Below are positions 17,868-27,331 of a DNA stretch of 64,000 nt, in pieces. The translations under genes were made by a program, and so were the position numbers. How positions within the stretch are numbered: the stretch's first letter is position 1; the number at the start of each line of letters is the position of its first letter. The notes below the pieces were generated by a model that worked only from the letters and a program-made list of their open reading frames with translations, was not told where the DNA came from and made no database searches. Location of the stretch: assembly GCA_000974665.1 (NCBI GenBank), contig BBSY01000002.1, positions 1,426,001 to 1,490,000 on the forward strand. Direction: 5' to 3'. This DNA is from an alpha proteobacterium U9-1i. Its GTDB lineage: Bacteria > Pseudomonadota > Alphaproteobacteria > Caulobacterales > Aquidulcibacteraceae.

Positions 17868-20800
17868 CTATTCTGCGGCCGCGATTTTGCGCCGGCCGTA
17901 GAGGTCCCCGTAGAAGCGGAAGAGGCCGCCGGTGACGCGCTTAATGTCGTGGCCGATCATGTAGAAGCACGGCGTGAGGATCAAAGTCGCCGGCATGCAG
18001 AGCAGCACGCCGAACGCCAGCGAAAGCACCATCGGCTTCAAGAACTGTACGATGGTTGCGTTCTCGAGGATCATCGGCGACGTGCCGACGAATTCGGTCA
18101 CCGACGTCAGGAAGATCTGGCGGAAGCGCGAGACGGACGCCTCGATAATGCCGCGCTCCGCCCTCACACGCATGATCGCGAAGCCCATGCCTTCGAGCGT
18201 TTCGGCACGCTCGTGATACTCGCCTTTCTCGCGCGCGACCTTGTGGTGATCGAGCACTTCGATGGGGCCGTCGCGGAAGTCGCTTTGCAGTCCTTCGAGA
18301 ATGAATTCCTCGTGCGGCTCGAGATCCTCTTGGATGGCGATGTACTCGTACACCTGGCCGTTTGGCGCGGTGAATTCGTGCACCTCAGCAAGCTGTTCCT
18401 CGCTGAGCGGCGCGTTGCCGGCGCGCTTGGGGCGCAAGCCGAAGAAGCCGCGGATCTGGTTGGCGCGGTCCACCAACACGACGTTGTCGTTCACGACGAC
18501 GCCGATGGCGGCGATGACGCCGAGCCAAGAGAAGAGCGCCATCGAGACGCCGAAGATGAGGTGCCCGAGCAGCGCGCCGACGAGCGCGAAGGGGATCACC
18601 GACAGGATCATCACCGGCTGCCAATAGGAACGGAACGTCACCGCGAGCAGGAAGTAGATGCCGCCAAACGCGAGCAGCATGAGCTGCCCGAGTTGCATCA
18701 TGAATTCCTGCTGCCCTTCCGCTTCGCCGATGGCGCGGCGTGAAACGCTGGCGTTGCGCGCATCGAAGGCCGGGAAGAATTGCTCGTCGAGCGTCGTCAT
18801 AATCTCCTGACGCGCTTCCGCGTTCACGAGATCGGCCGTAACGAGAAGCGAGCTTTGACGTTGGCGACGATCGAGGCCGATGACGCCCGGTGCGAACTCC
18901 CAGGTCGCGACCGCAGAGAGCGGCACTTCGCGGCCGTCCTGCGTGCGCACGCGGAACGCGCCGAGGCTTTCGAGCGTGCGGCGATCGTCGCGCGGATAGC
19001 GGACATACACACGCACGTCGTCGCCTTCGCGCGGCAGGCGCTGCACTTCTTCGCCGAAATAGGCTTGGCGAACCTGGCGCGTGACGTCGCCGAGCGTCAC
19101 GCCGAGTTGTTGGGCGCCTGGCAGCAACGTGAAGCGCAATTCTTCGTTGGCGGCGTCCTGGCTGTCACGGACGCTAGTGACGTCGGAGAATTGCCGCAAA
19201 CGCGCCTTCAGTTCTTCGGCGGCGACGCGCAGCGCTTCCTTGTTCTCGCCCATCAAGGCGAAATCGATGCTCGGCGAGCCGGAGCCAGAAAGCGAGAAGC
19301 TCACTTCCTCGGCGTCTGGCACTTCGCCCATCAATTCTTCGAGGCGCTGGGTGATTGCGCTGGAGCGGAGGTCGGAGCGTGTTTCCGGCGGCGTGAGGCC
19401 GACGAATGCTTGGATCGAGCTTTCATCGATGGATTGGTTCCACGAACGCACGACGCCGCGGGACGGGTGGCCGGTGTTGGGATCGTCGACGATGCGATCC
19501 TGCGTTTCCGCCTCCAGCGCGCGGCGGGCGGCGTCAAGTTGCTCAGCGACCTGCTCCATGCGCGAGAAGGGCGTCGTCTGCGGCAGCGTGATGTTCACCT
19601 GCATGAAGTCGCCTTCGACTTCAGGCATGAAGGTCTGCTTGATGCGTCCGGACGTCATCAGCCCAATCGAGAGCGCCATCGCGACAACGAAGATCGACCA
19701 GGTGAGGTAGCGTTGCTTCACGGCCAGTTGGAGAAGCGGTCCGTGAACGGAGCGCGCGACCCACAGGATCGAGTGCGCGCACTTTTGCTGGAAGCGCATC
19801 AGCCGCGCCATCAAGCCTTCGCCCTGCGGGTTGGGCTTTCTCACGTGCGCCAAGTGCGCCGGCAGGATGATCAGGCTCTCGATCAACGAGAACACGAGCG
19901 TAGACATCACGACGATGGAGATCGCGCGCGTGAATTGGCGTGCTTCGCCTTCGATGAACATCCACGGACTGAAGGACATCATCGTCACGACGACCGACGC
20001 CATCAGCGGCTTCAACACCAATTGCGTGGCGAAGATGGCGTTGTCGGCGCCGGTGTGACCGCGCTCGGCCCGTTCGTAGACGGCCTCGCCGACGATGATC
20101 GCATCGTCGACCATAATACCCAGCACCAACAGGAAGCCGAAAACGCTCATGAAGTTGAGCGACACGTCCACGAACGGCAGGATGAAGAATGAGCCGGCGA
20201 AGGCGGTCATCACGCCGATCGTGGACCAAAATGCGACCGTTGGGTGCAGGGTGAGCAACAACAGCACGAAGATAAGGAAAAACCCTTGCAGCGCGTTCTG
20301 AAAGAGAATGCCGAGCAGGGCGTTATAGTCTTCGCTCTCGTTGTAGATGGTGGTGATCTGGACGCCCGCTGGAACGGTCTGACGAAATTCTTCCAGGGTC
20401 TCCTGCACCAGACGGTTCGTGTTCCAAATGTTGAACCGATCCGCATTCTGTAGGGAGACGAGCGCGGAAGGCTCGCCGTTCATGCGCGAATACAGGTTCG
20501 TATCTTGAAAGCCATCGACCACCGTGCCGACGTCGCGGAGGCGGATGGTTCCGCCATCCGGCGTTTGCCGAATGATCAGGTTCTCGAAATCAATCTGTGT
20601 ATCGGCGAGGTGGCGCGCCTGGAGTTGAAAGTTTCCGTCTGGCGTTCGCACCGCGCCAGCGCCTGCGTTTATCGAATTAGCGCGCACGGCCTGGGCGACG
20701 TCGTCAAACGTGAGCCCATAGGCTTGCAGCGATGCTTCCGACACTTCGATCGACACTTCGGGCGTACGCACGCCGATGACGATGGTATTGGCGCCGCCAT

Positions 20801-21299
20801 CGAGGAGGGAGAGTTGATCGCGTAGGCGCTCGGCGGTCTCGCGCAACGCGCGCTCTTCGACGTTGCCGTGAACGCCGAGAATGATCGACCAATTGCGGCC
20901 GACCTCGCGCTGCACGTTCATCGGCTCCATGCCTTGCGGCAAGCCGCTGATGGAATCGACGCGCGAGCGCACTTCGTTTGTCAGATCATCGACATCGACG
21001 CCGGGGTTAGCTTCGAGGCGTACCCAGCCATAGCCTTCGCCGGAGCGCGAACGCACCCAATTGATGCCATCAAGATCCGCCGTCGCCTCTTCGACGCGAA
21101 CGATGACCTGGCTTTCCATGTCCTCGGGGCTGGCGCCTGGCCATGAAGCCTGGATTTGCACGCCGTCGCCGCGGCCCGCTGGCCAGAATTCCTTCTCCAT
21201 GCGGAAGAAGGACATGATGCCCGCGAGCGCGCAGATCACCATCAGCAGATTGCCGGCGACCGGATTGCGGCCCCACCAGGCGACCAGACCTCGCATCAT
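17868..21299 (-). CDS. RND efflux pump, inner-membrane subunit (HAE1/AcrB-like) with a large loop insertion
   Basis: 1143 residues with the RND repeat architecture: TM1 near the N-terminus (NLLMVICALAGIMSFF), two large periplasmic domains, and two sets of membrane segments (FGFLLVLGIMVDDAIIVGEAV; VIAAIGVVVNDNVVLVDRAN). It would pump hydrophobic or amphiphilic compounds with proton import. About 85-90 extra acidic residues (within about 950-1049) are inserted in the cytoplasmic loop between the helix ending DRANQI and the helix starting at IIEASVSRFRQIFLTS. It lies 39 bases after the adaptor gene, in a NodT-adaptor-pump operon. Confidence 0.93.
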   Translation of the reverse strand: MMRGLVAWWGRNPVAGNLLMVICALAGIMSFFRMEKEFWPAGRGDGVQIQASWPGASPEDMESQVIVRVEEATADLDGINWVRSRSGEGYGWVRLEANPGVDVDDLTNEVRSRVDSISGLPQGMEPMNVQREVGRNWSIILGVHGNVEERALRETAERLRDQLSLLDGGANTIVIGVRTPEVSIEVSEASLQAYGLTFDDVAQAVRANSINAGAGAVRTPDGNFQLQARHLADTQIDFENLIIRQTPDGGTIRLRDVGTVVDGFQDTNLYSRMNGEPSALVSLQNADRFNIWNTNRLVQETLEEFRQTVPAGVQITTIYNESEDYNALLGILFQNALQGFFLIFVLLLLTLHPTVAFWSTIGVMTAFAGSFFILPFVDVSLNFMSVFGFLLVLGIMVDDAIIVGEAVYERAERGHTGADNAIFATQLVLKPLMASVVVTMMSFSPWMFIEGEARQFTRAISIVVMSTLVFSLIESLIILPAHLAHVRKPNPQGEGLMARLMRFQQKCAHSILWVARSVHGPLLQLAVKQRYLTWSIFVVAMALSIGLMTSGRIKQTFMPEVEGDFMQVNITLPQTTPFSRMEQVAEQLDAARRALEAETQDRIVDDPNTGHPSRGVVRSWNQSIDESSIQAFVGLTPPETRSDLRSSAITQRLEELMGEVPDAEEVSFSLSGSGSPSIDFALMGENKEALRVAAEELKARLRQFSDVTSVRDSQDAANEELRFTLLPGAQQLGVTLGDVTRQVRQAYFGEEVQRLPREGDDVRVYVRYPRDDRRTLESLGAFRVRTQDGREVPLSAVATWEFAPGVIGLDRRQRQSSLLVTADLVNAEARQEIMTTLDEQFFPAFDARNASVSRRAIGEAEGQQEFMMQLGQLMLLAFGGIYFLLAVTFRSYWQPVMILSVIPFALVGALLGHLIFGVSMALFSWLGVIAAIGVVVNDNVVLVDRANQIRGFFGLRPKRAGNAPLSEEQLAEVHEFTAPNGQVYEYIAIQEDLEPHEEFILEGLQSDFRDGPIEVLDHHKVAREKGEYHERAETLEGMGFAIMRVRAERGIIEASVSRFRQIFLTSVTEFVGTSPMILENATIVQFLKPMVLSLAFGVLLCMPATLILTPCFYMIGHDIKRVTGGLFRFYGDLYGRRKIAAAE

Positions 21300-21338
21300 C
21301 GTATTCGCTCCCCAGCGCGCCGCAGCGCGCTTTGCGCC

Positions 21339-22619
21339 TTAGCGGCGCAGTTCCAATTCTTCCTGCGCGGGTTGGGCCTGCGGCTGCGCCGCTGCGCCTT
21401 CGCGGTCGATCGGCGTCACCGTCATGCCCTCGCGCGGCGCTGTCAGCACCGACACGACCAAACGTTCGCCGTCGGCGACGCCATCGCGGAACAGCACCTC
21501 ATCGGCCGTTGTTTGCGCCGGGCGCACTTGGCGGACGTCGATCGTGTTATCGGCTTGCACAACATAGACGTATTCGTTGCGCTTCAGCGCGCTGCGCGGT
21601 GCGGCCACCATGCTTTCACGGCTCGAGCCATCGATCTGGGCAGTCACGAACATGCCGGGCGCGAGCGGGGCGGCGTGCGTCGTTGCAAATGGGTTCGGCA
21701 CTTGGATGACGCCGTAGACGAGGCGCGTGCGCGCATCGACGGTGGCCTCGGTGCGCACCAGCCGGCCTTCCCAGGTGCGGATGCGTCCGCCCGACACGAC
21801 GCTGACGTGCGCGGCTGGTCCAGGTTGCGCGCCCGATGCGCTGAAGCCGACCGGTGTGCGCAGCGAGGCGAGATCGGCGTCGGTGAGCGGCACGCGGATT
21901 TCCATCGCGTCGGTGGAGAACATCACCGCCACTGGCGCGCCGGGGCCGACATAATCGCCAATGTTGGCGCGGCGCTCACGCAGGCGTCCGGTGAACGGCG
22001 CGCGGATATTGGTGCGCTCAAGATCAAGCTCCGCCGAACGCAGCGAGGCTTGCGCGGCGGCGAGTGCTGCGCGCGCTTGTGCAAGTTGCGGTTCGCGTAC
22101 GGCGAGCGGCGAGGGATCGCCGCGGCCGAGGGCCTGCCAATCCTGGCGCGCCAGTTCGCTTTCCGCTTCCTCGCGCGCCAGGCCTTCCTGCGCTTGCGCG
22201 ACTTGGCTCTGCGCGCGGATGACGGCGAGGCGATAATCGGCGTTGTCGATGCGGGCGAGCGTGTCGCCTTCGCGGAAGGCGCCGCCTTCAACGAACGCGG
22301 GGCTTGCCCAAACGATGCGGCCGGCAACTTGCGCGGCAAGCGCGGCTTCGATACGCGGACGCGCTTCACCTTGCACATTGACGCTGATGCTGGCGGGGCG
22401 CGCGTGCGCGACGGCGAATTGCACCGCTGGCGGTTGCGGCGCCTTGTCCTTCTCTTCTGGCTTCGGGCCGGTCGCCACCAGGATCCCAACGCCGGCGACG
22501 CCGCCGAGGATCACAAGCAAGGGCGCCGCGTAGATCGCGGCCTTCTTGGCTTTCGCGAGGAGCGGTCTCTCGGCGCCGGCTTCATCCGCGTTCGCCATGG
22601 AGAAATCCATCTTGTTCAT
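21339..22619 (-). CDS. RND efflux periplasmic adaptor (membrane fusion protein)
   Basis: 426 residues: one N-terminal membrane span (AAIYAAPLLVILGGVAGVGILVA), a biotinyl-lipoyl half motif (VAGRIVWASPAFVEGGAFREGDTLARI), a coiled-coil alpha-hairpin rich in Ala/Gln/Glu, the second lipoyl half (TNIRAPFTGRLRERRANIGDYV), and a beta-barrel with the membrane-proximal domain. Its ATG overlaps the stop of the NodT gene (ATGA), indicating translational coupling. It bridges the RND pump and the outer-membrane channel. Confidence 0.92.
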   Translation of the reverse strand: MNKMDFSMANADEAGAERPLLAKAKKAAIYAAPLLVILGGVAGVGILVATGPKPEEKDKAPQPPAVQFAVAHARPASISVNVQGEARPRIEAALAAQVAGRIVWASPAFVEGGAFREGDTLARIDNADYRLAVIRAQSQVAQAQEGLAREEAESELARQDWQALGRGDPSPLAVREPQLAQARAALAAAQASLRSAELDLERTNIRAPFTGRLRERRANIGDYVGPGAPVAVMFSTDAMEIRVPLTDADLASLRTPVGFSASGAQPGPAAHVSVVSGGRIRTWEGRLVRTEATVDARTRLVYGVIQVPNPFATTHAAPLAPGMFVTAQIDGSSRESMVAAPRSALKRNEYVYVVQADNTIDVRQVRPAQTTADEVLFRDGVADGERLVVSVLTAPREGMTVTPIDREGAAAQPQAQPAQEELELRR

Positions 22620-24049
22620 TGCGCTTGATCCTCGGAACGGGCCGGATCGATCCCGCCGGTGCGGGCGCCGCCACCGAGGGCGACGTGATAGGAGATGCGA
22701 TTGGAGACGCGTGCGGCGCGCGCGGTGATGAGCCCGCGCTCCGCATCGATGCGGCGGGTATAGGCGTCGATAAGCTCGAACAATGTCGCGACGCCGCGCG
22801 CGTATTCACGCTCGGCGAGCGCTTGGGCTTCGCGCGCTTCATCGGCGGCGATGGCGAACTGGGTTTCGCGCACTTGCAGGCTTTGATCGGAACTGATTGC
22901 GCCTTCGACTTCGCTCCAAGCGCCGATGGCGGTGCTGACGTAACCAGAAGCGGCAGCGCGGCGATCGTTGACGCTGGCGCGCGCTTCAGAGATCAGCGCG
23001 CCGCCTTGGAAGATCGGCATGGTGATGCCGGCGACGAGGTTCGACACCATGTTGACGCTGTCGTCGATGTCGGTGAGGCCTTGGCCGCTGGAGCCGGCGC
23101 TGGCGCGCAAGGTGAGGCGCGGCAGCAGTGCGGTGCGCGCTTCGTGGATGCGGAAGCCGGCGGCGCGCATCCGGCGCTCGGCGGCGAGCACATCGGGGCG
23201 GCGTTCTAGCAAATCGCCCGGCGCGCCGGCGGCGGCGATGGGCGCGAGTTGCGGCAGTTCGCCCTCTGCGGTGAGCAGGCCGTCGGGATAGCGGCCCATG
23301 ACTTCCTGCAAGCGGCGTGAGGCGCCGAGCAGCGCTTCGCCGGCCTGCGCTTCAAACGCTCGCGCAGACGCGACTTGGCTGCGCGCCGTGCGCAGATTGA
23401 GCGAAGACACGATGCCAGCTTCGTAACGGCGTTGTGTGAGATCGAGCGCGCGTTCGCGGGTTTGCAAATCTTCGCGTGCGAGCGCCAGCAATTGCTGCGC
23501 TTCGATCACATCGACCCAACCGCGCGCGGTTTGGCCAGCGACGGAAAGGCGCGCTGCGTCGAGATCGGCGCGCGCGGCATCCGCCGTGAGATCAGCAGCC
23601 ATCACGCCAGCGCCCACGCGGCCCCAGATGTCGACTTCCCAAGACGCAAGCACGCTCGACGTCATGATTTCGGTGCGCGTGCGCTGGGTGGGGTTTGTGC
23701 CAGGTACGGGTGTTTCGGTGCGCGTGCCGTCGGCGCCGACGGATGCGTCGGGCAGCCACCGGCCGAACGCGCCGCGCGCGCGCCAGCGCGAAGCGTTGGC
23801 GGTAGCTTCGGCGCGCTGGAGGTCCGGACTGCCGGCCAACGCTTCACGGACCAGCGCGGACATTTCAGCGGAGTTCAGGTCGTCGAGCCACGTTGCGGCG
23901 GGGGAGGCGGCGAGTTCGGCTGCGCGCTCGGCGCCGATGGCTTCCGCCGCCACATACGAATCAGGCTCGTCCGGGAGTTTGGATCCCGCGCATGCGCTGG
24001 TCACAGCCATCAGGCTGAGCCCTATCCAAAATCGCGCACCGCTCTTCAT
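22616..24049 (-). CDS. Outer-membrane efflux lipoprotein, NodT/TolC type
   Basis: About 477 residues from ATG 24049, which is preceded by GAGGGG and opens a lipoprotein signal (MKSGARFWIGLSLMAVTSAC). An earlier in-frame start at 24100 lies in the promoter -35 box and is rejected. The long Ala/Arg/Glu-rich helices and the duplicated OEP pattern (SWEVDIWGRVGAGV; ITMPIFQGGALISEARASVN) are those of TolC-like trimeric channels. It is the first gene of the RND efflux operon. Confidence 0.92.
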   Translation of the reverse strand: MKSGARFWIGLSLMAVTSACAGSKLPDEPDSYVAAEAIGAERAAELAASPAATWLDDLNSAEMSALVREALAGSPDLQRAEATANASRWRARGAFGRWLPDASVGADGTRTETPVPGTNPTQRTRTEIMTSSVLASWEVDIWGRVGAGVMAADLTADAARADLDAARLSVAGQTARGWVDVIEAQQLLALAREDLQTRERALDLTQRRYEAGIVSSLNLRTARSQVASARAFEAQAGEALLGASRRLQEVMGRYPDGLLTAEGELPQLAPIAAAGAPGDLLERRPDVLAAERRMRAAGFRIHEARTALLPRLTLRASAGSSGQGLTDIDDSVNMVSNLVAGITMPIFQGGALISEARASVNDRRAAASGYVSTAIGAWSEVEGAISSDQSLQVRETQFAIAADEAREAQALAEREYARGVATLFELIDAYTRRIDAERGLITARAARVSNRISYHVALGGGARTGGIDPARSEDQAQ

Positions 24050-24071
24050 CGGTCCCCTCGTGCTCGCACGC

Positions 24072-24100
24072 CGTTTAGGCATGCTTCTCTCGAATGTCAA
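24072..24100 (-). promoter_or_regulatory. Promoter of the NodT-adaptor-RND operon
   Basis: Read on the minus strand, a perfect TTGACA (24100-24095) is separated by 17 bases from TAAACG (24077-24072), 22 bases upstream of the NodT start codon. The similar layout TTGACG-17-TAAACG occurs in front of the metZ operon. Confidence 0.65.
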
Positions 24101-24252
24101 TAAATCCGTATCGACTTTCGATAATGTAACGGGCGCAATCCGGCCCGGATGTGACCCTCGCCACGCTGGTGTGATGCCAGGGGGAGGCCATTCGGATGCG
24201 CGCCGGTTGCACCAATGTTTGCGCCAGGCCTAATTGCGGCCAGCTTAAAACA

Positions 24253-25587
24253 ATGACGACCGAACAGAGTTCACTCCGACAAATTGCCAGCGAGCGCATG
24301 GCAGGCTTGGCCTGGGCCGGCGCTGGCATTGGCGTTCTGGCGGCGTTGGTTACCGTTTGGACCAATCCGCTGGCGGCGTTGTTCGCGGCGGCGTTGGGCG
24401 CCTCCTTGGCGTGGGCTGCGACGCGAACCAGTGCGAGCCGGCGGTTTCAGCCAGTGGCGCGCAACGACATCGTTATCGTTGGGTTGCGCGATCTCGCGCC
24501 GCTCTTGGAGGCTCTGCCGGATTCGGCATTGTTGATCGACGTTGAAGGCCGCGTCGCGGGGTCGAACGCAGCCGCGCGCCGCGAGTTGCAGTTCGAAGCC
24601 GCGGGTTTGTTCTTATCGTCAATCTTGCGCCATCCTGCTTTGCTTGACGCCGTGCAAGCGGCCTACGATGGCGCCACGCGCACGGTCGAGTACGACACCG
24701 CCGACCAAGTCGAACAGCACATTAGATGCTATGTCGCGCCGGTGTTGTGGGGCGACGAAAAGGCCGCCTTGATCGTATTTCACGACCAAACCTCGCGCGT
24801 GAACACTGAGCGTATGCGCGCGGATTTTCTGGCGAACGCAAGCCATGAATTACGCACGCCGGTGGCTTCGCTCACGCTTTTGATTGAGACGCTGCGCGGT
24901 CATGCGCGCGACAATCCCGAGGAGCGCGAGCACTTCCTTGGCATGATGCAAGTGCAGGCCGATCGCATGCGTCGACTGATCGACGATTTGTTGTCGCTCT
25001 CGAGGATCGAACTTGATGAGCACGTACCGCCGACCGATCGCGCCGATCTCAACCAAGTCGCGCGAGAGGTCACGGACGTCATGCACAGCACCGCGAAGGA
25101 GCGCGGCGTGACGCTCAACACGATCGACGCCACCGGCCCCGCGCGCGTTGTCGGCGATCGCTTCCAGCTCTCGCAGGTGGTCCAGAACCTGGTCGACAAC
25201 GCCATCAAATATTCCCCGAACGGGGGCCACGTGAACGTTCATGTGGGACACGCGGCAAGCCGCGAAGACGCGATTCAGGCGGCGGGGCGACGGTGGGACG
25301 AGGCGGGACGGATCGCTTTGCTTACACCGGCTTCGGCGCCCAATCGGGCCTATGTCTATGTCCGCGTGGAGGATTCCGGACCCGGCGTGGCGCGGCGATA
25401 TCTGCCTCGGCTTGGCGAGCGCTTTTTTCGGGTTGAGCGCGAGGAGGGCGCGGAGCGAGGCGGTACCGGGTTGGGCCTAGCGATCGTTAAGCACATCATC
25501 AACCGCCACCGGGGCGGTCTCATCGTCGAAAGCCAGCCGGGCAAGGGCTCGGCGTTCATTGCATTTGTGGAAGCCGCCGCTGACTGA
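24253..25587 (+). CDS. phoR: Phosphate-type sensor histidine kinase PhoR
   Basis: 444 residues from ATG 24253. There are two adjacent N-terminal membrane spans (about 16-56) with almost no periplasmic loop, then a PAS-like domain (LPDSALLIDVEGRVAGSNAAA), a HisKA domain with the phospho-acceptor His about 198 in FLANASHELRTP, and an HATPase domain (NLVDNAIKYSP, DSGPGV, GGTGLGLAIV). The lack of a periplasmic sensor is typical of PhoR, which is controlled through the Pst complex and PhoU. It precedes pstB, phoU and phoB on the same strand. Confidence 0.88.
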   Translation: MTTEQSSLRQIASERMAGLAWAGAGIGVLAALVTVWTNPLAALFAAALGASLAWAATRTSASRRFQPVARNDIVIVGLRDLAPLLEALPDSALLIDVEGRVAGSNAAARRELQFEAAGLFLSSILRHPALLDAVQAAYDGATRTVEYDTADQVEQHIRCYVAPVLWGDEKAALIVFHDQTSRVNTERMRADFLANASHELRTPVASLTLLIETLRGHARDNPEEREHFLGMMQVQADRMRRLIDDLLSLSRIELDEHVPPTDRADLNQVAREVTDVMHSTAKERGVTLNTIDATGPARVVGDRFQLSQVVQNLVDNAIKYSPNGGHVNVHVGHAASREDAIQAAGRRWDEAGRIALLTPASAPNRAYVYVRVEDSGPGVARRYLPRLGERFFRVEREEGAERGGTGLGLAIVKHIINRHRGGLIVESQPGKGSAFIAFVEAAAD

Positions 25588-25708
25588 ACGCCGCAGCTTG
25601 GTTCACATCAGTGTCATCAAAGACCGGTAGGGGCAGGATGCGAATGGATGGGGTTGAGTCGCGCCTGACCGCAGAAGCGAGCGCGAGCCAAACAAGGGCC
25701 GAAACGAC

Positions 25709-26551
25709 ATGGAATTTTCCGCGGAACCCGCCATGAGCGGCCCGGTCATGACGGCCCCCACGCTGGGCGCCAGCGCAGGCGTTCTGACGAGCACCGACGT
25801 GAAGGTGTCGGCGCGCGACATCAACGTGTTCTATGGCGACAAGCAGGCGCTGTTCAATGTTTCGATCGACGTGCCGGATCGTTCGGTCACTGCGTTTATC
25901 GGCCCGTCAGGCTGCGGCAAGACCACGTTTCTGCGCTGCATCAACCGGATGAACGATACGATCGAAGGGTGCCGGGTTGACGGTTCGCTGCAGATCGAAG
26001 GCAAGGACGCCTACGCGAAGAATGTCGATCCAGTGGTGCTGCGCACCCGCGTCGGCATGGTGTTCCAGAAGCCAAACCCATTTCCGAAATCGATCTATGA
26101 GAACGTCGCCTACGGGCCGCGCATCCATAATCTGGCGAAGACGAAGGCCGATATGGACGGCATCGTCGAGGCGTCGCTCCGTCGCGCGGGCCTCTGGGAA
26201 GAGGTGAAGGATCGCCTTCAGCAACCAGGCACCGGCCTTTCGGGCGGCCAGCAGCAACGTCTGGTGATCGCGCGCACAGTGGCGGTGAACCCCGACGTGA
26301 TTTTGATGGACGAGCCCTGTTCGGCGCTCGACCCGATCGCGACCGCCAAGATCGAAGAATTGATCGATGAAATGCGCGAGAATTATTGCATCATCATCGT
26401 GACGCACTCGATGGCGCAGGCTGCGCGCGTTTCGCAAAAAACCGCGTTCTTCCACCTCGGCAAATTGGTGGAAGCCGACCAGACCGAACAGATTTTCACA
26501 AACCCGCGCGACCGCCGCACCCAAGATTACATCACTGGCCGGTTCGGCTAA
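25709..26551 (+). CDS. pstB: Phosphate ABC transporter ATP-binding protein PstB
   Basis: 280 residues with a 25-30-residue non-conserved N-terminal extension, so a start at 25730 is also possible. Walker A is GPSGCGKTT; the signature [14 protein letters not shown] and the Walker [16 protein letters not shown] are PstB-specific, as are CINRMND and [14 protein letters not shown]. It energises high-affinity phosphate import by PstSCA and signals phosphate status to PhoR via PhoU. pstS, pstC and pstA are not in the window; 121 bases without a gene separate it from phoR. Confidence 0.93.
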   Translation: MEFSAEPAMSGPVMTAPTLGASAGVLTSTDVKVSARDINVFYGDKQALFNVSIDVPDRSVTAFIGPSGCGKTTFLRCINRMNDTIEGCRVDGSLQIEGKDAYAKNVDPVVLRTRVGMVFQKPNPFPKSIYENVAYGPRIHNLAKTKADMDGIVEASLRRAGLWEEVKDRLQQPGTGLSGGQQQRLVIARTVAVNPDVILMDEPCSALDPIATAKIEELIDEMRENYCIIIVTHSMAQAARVSQKTAFFHLGKLVEADQTEQIFTNPRDRRTQDYITGRFG

Positions 26552-26624
26552 GCTGATGTCAGGCGCGAACAAATCCAAGCGCGCCGCCGCGGCGCCGGCC
26601 CTCGCGCGACAGGTCAAGACCACG

Positions 26625-27323
26625 ATGCCCGATCATACCGTCAAGGCGTTCACGGAGGAGCTCGATGGGCTCCAGCACGAAGTCGCGCGCATGGGCGGGC
26701 TGGCCGAGACCGCGTTGAACGAAGCCCTGGCGGCGTTCAGCCGGCGCGACACGACCTTGGCGCAAGCTGTGATCGAGCGCGACGGGAAGATCGACGCTGC
26801 GCAGCGCGATATCGAGAAGCGCGCCGTGAAACTGTTCGCACTGCGCCAGCCAATGGCGAACGATCTGCGTATGGTGCTCACGGGGTGGCGTATAGCCGGT
26901 GAGCTCGAGCGCATTGGCGACCTGGCAAAGAACATCGCCAAACGCTCGTTGATCTTGAACCAGGCCGAGCCGATCCAGCTCACCAAGTCGATCGACCGCA
27001 TGGGCCGCATTGCGTCGTCGCATCTGAAGCAGGTGCTTGACGCATATTCGAACCGCGATGTGCAGGCGGCGGTAGGCGTGTGGTACGGCGATGAAGATAT
27101 CGACGCGCACTATAACAGCCTGTTCCGCGAATTGCTGACCTACATGATGGAAGATCCGCGCATGATCTCCTCAAGCGCGCATTTGCTGTTCATCGCCAAG
27201 AACGTCGAGCGGATTGGCGATCACTGCACAAACATCGCGGAATATATCCATTATCTTGTGACCGGCGAAGACATCGCGCGAGAGCGGCCCAAGGCCGACA
27301 GCGCGGCGCCGGACGATCAATAG
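26625..27323 (+). CDS. phoU: Phosphate signalling regulator PhoU
   Basis: 232 residues from ATG 26625, where homology to PhoU begins (MPDHTVKAFTEELDGL). An in-frame ATG at 26556, five bases after pstB, would add 23 basic and Ala-rich residues and cannot be excluded. Two homologous three-helix bundles carry the metal-binding motif pattern (ERIGDLAKNIAKRS; ERIGDHCTNIAEYI). PhoU represses PhoR/PhoB signalling when phosphate is sufficient. It lies in the phoR-pstB-phoU-phoB row. Confidence 0.92.
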   Translation: MPDHTVKAFTEELDGLQHEVARMGGLAETALNEALAAFSRRDTTLAQAVIERDGKIDAAQRDIEKRAVKLFALRQPMANDLRMVLTGWRIAGELERIGDLAKNIAKRSLILNQAEPIQLTKSIDRMGRIASSHLKQVLDAYSNRDVQAAVGVWYGDEDIDAHYNSLFRELLTYMMEDPRMISSSAHLLFIAKNVERIGDHCTNIAEYIHYLVTGEDIARERPKADSAAPDDQ

Positions 27324-27331
27324 GGCGTCAT

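Noticed and set aside
16122-22628. Several long open frames on the plus strand opposite the M13, RND pump and adaptor genes (for example 16122-17384, 17409-18743, 18780-20192, 21156-22628)
   Set aside because: They are antisense to well-supported genes, have Arg/His/Ala-rich compositions with no family motifs, and arise from high third-position GC.
25588-25708. PHO box before pstB
   Set aside because: Only one good half site (TGTCAT at 25612) is present; the TTCACAT before it is not at the 11-base spacing of PHO boxes.
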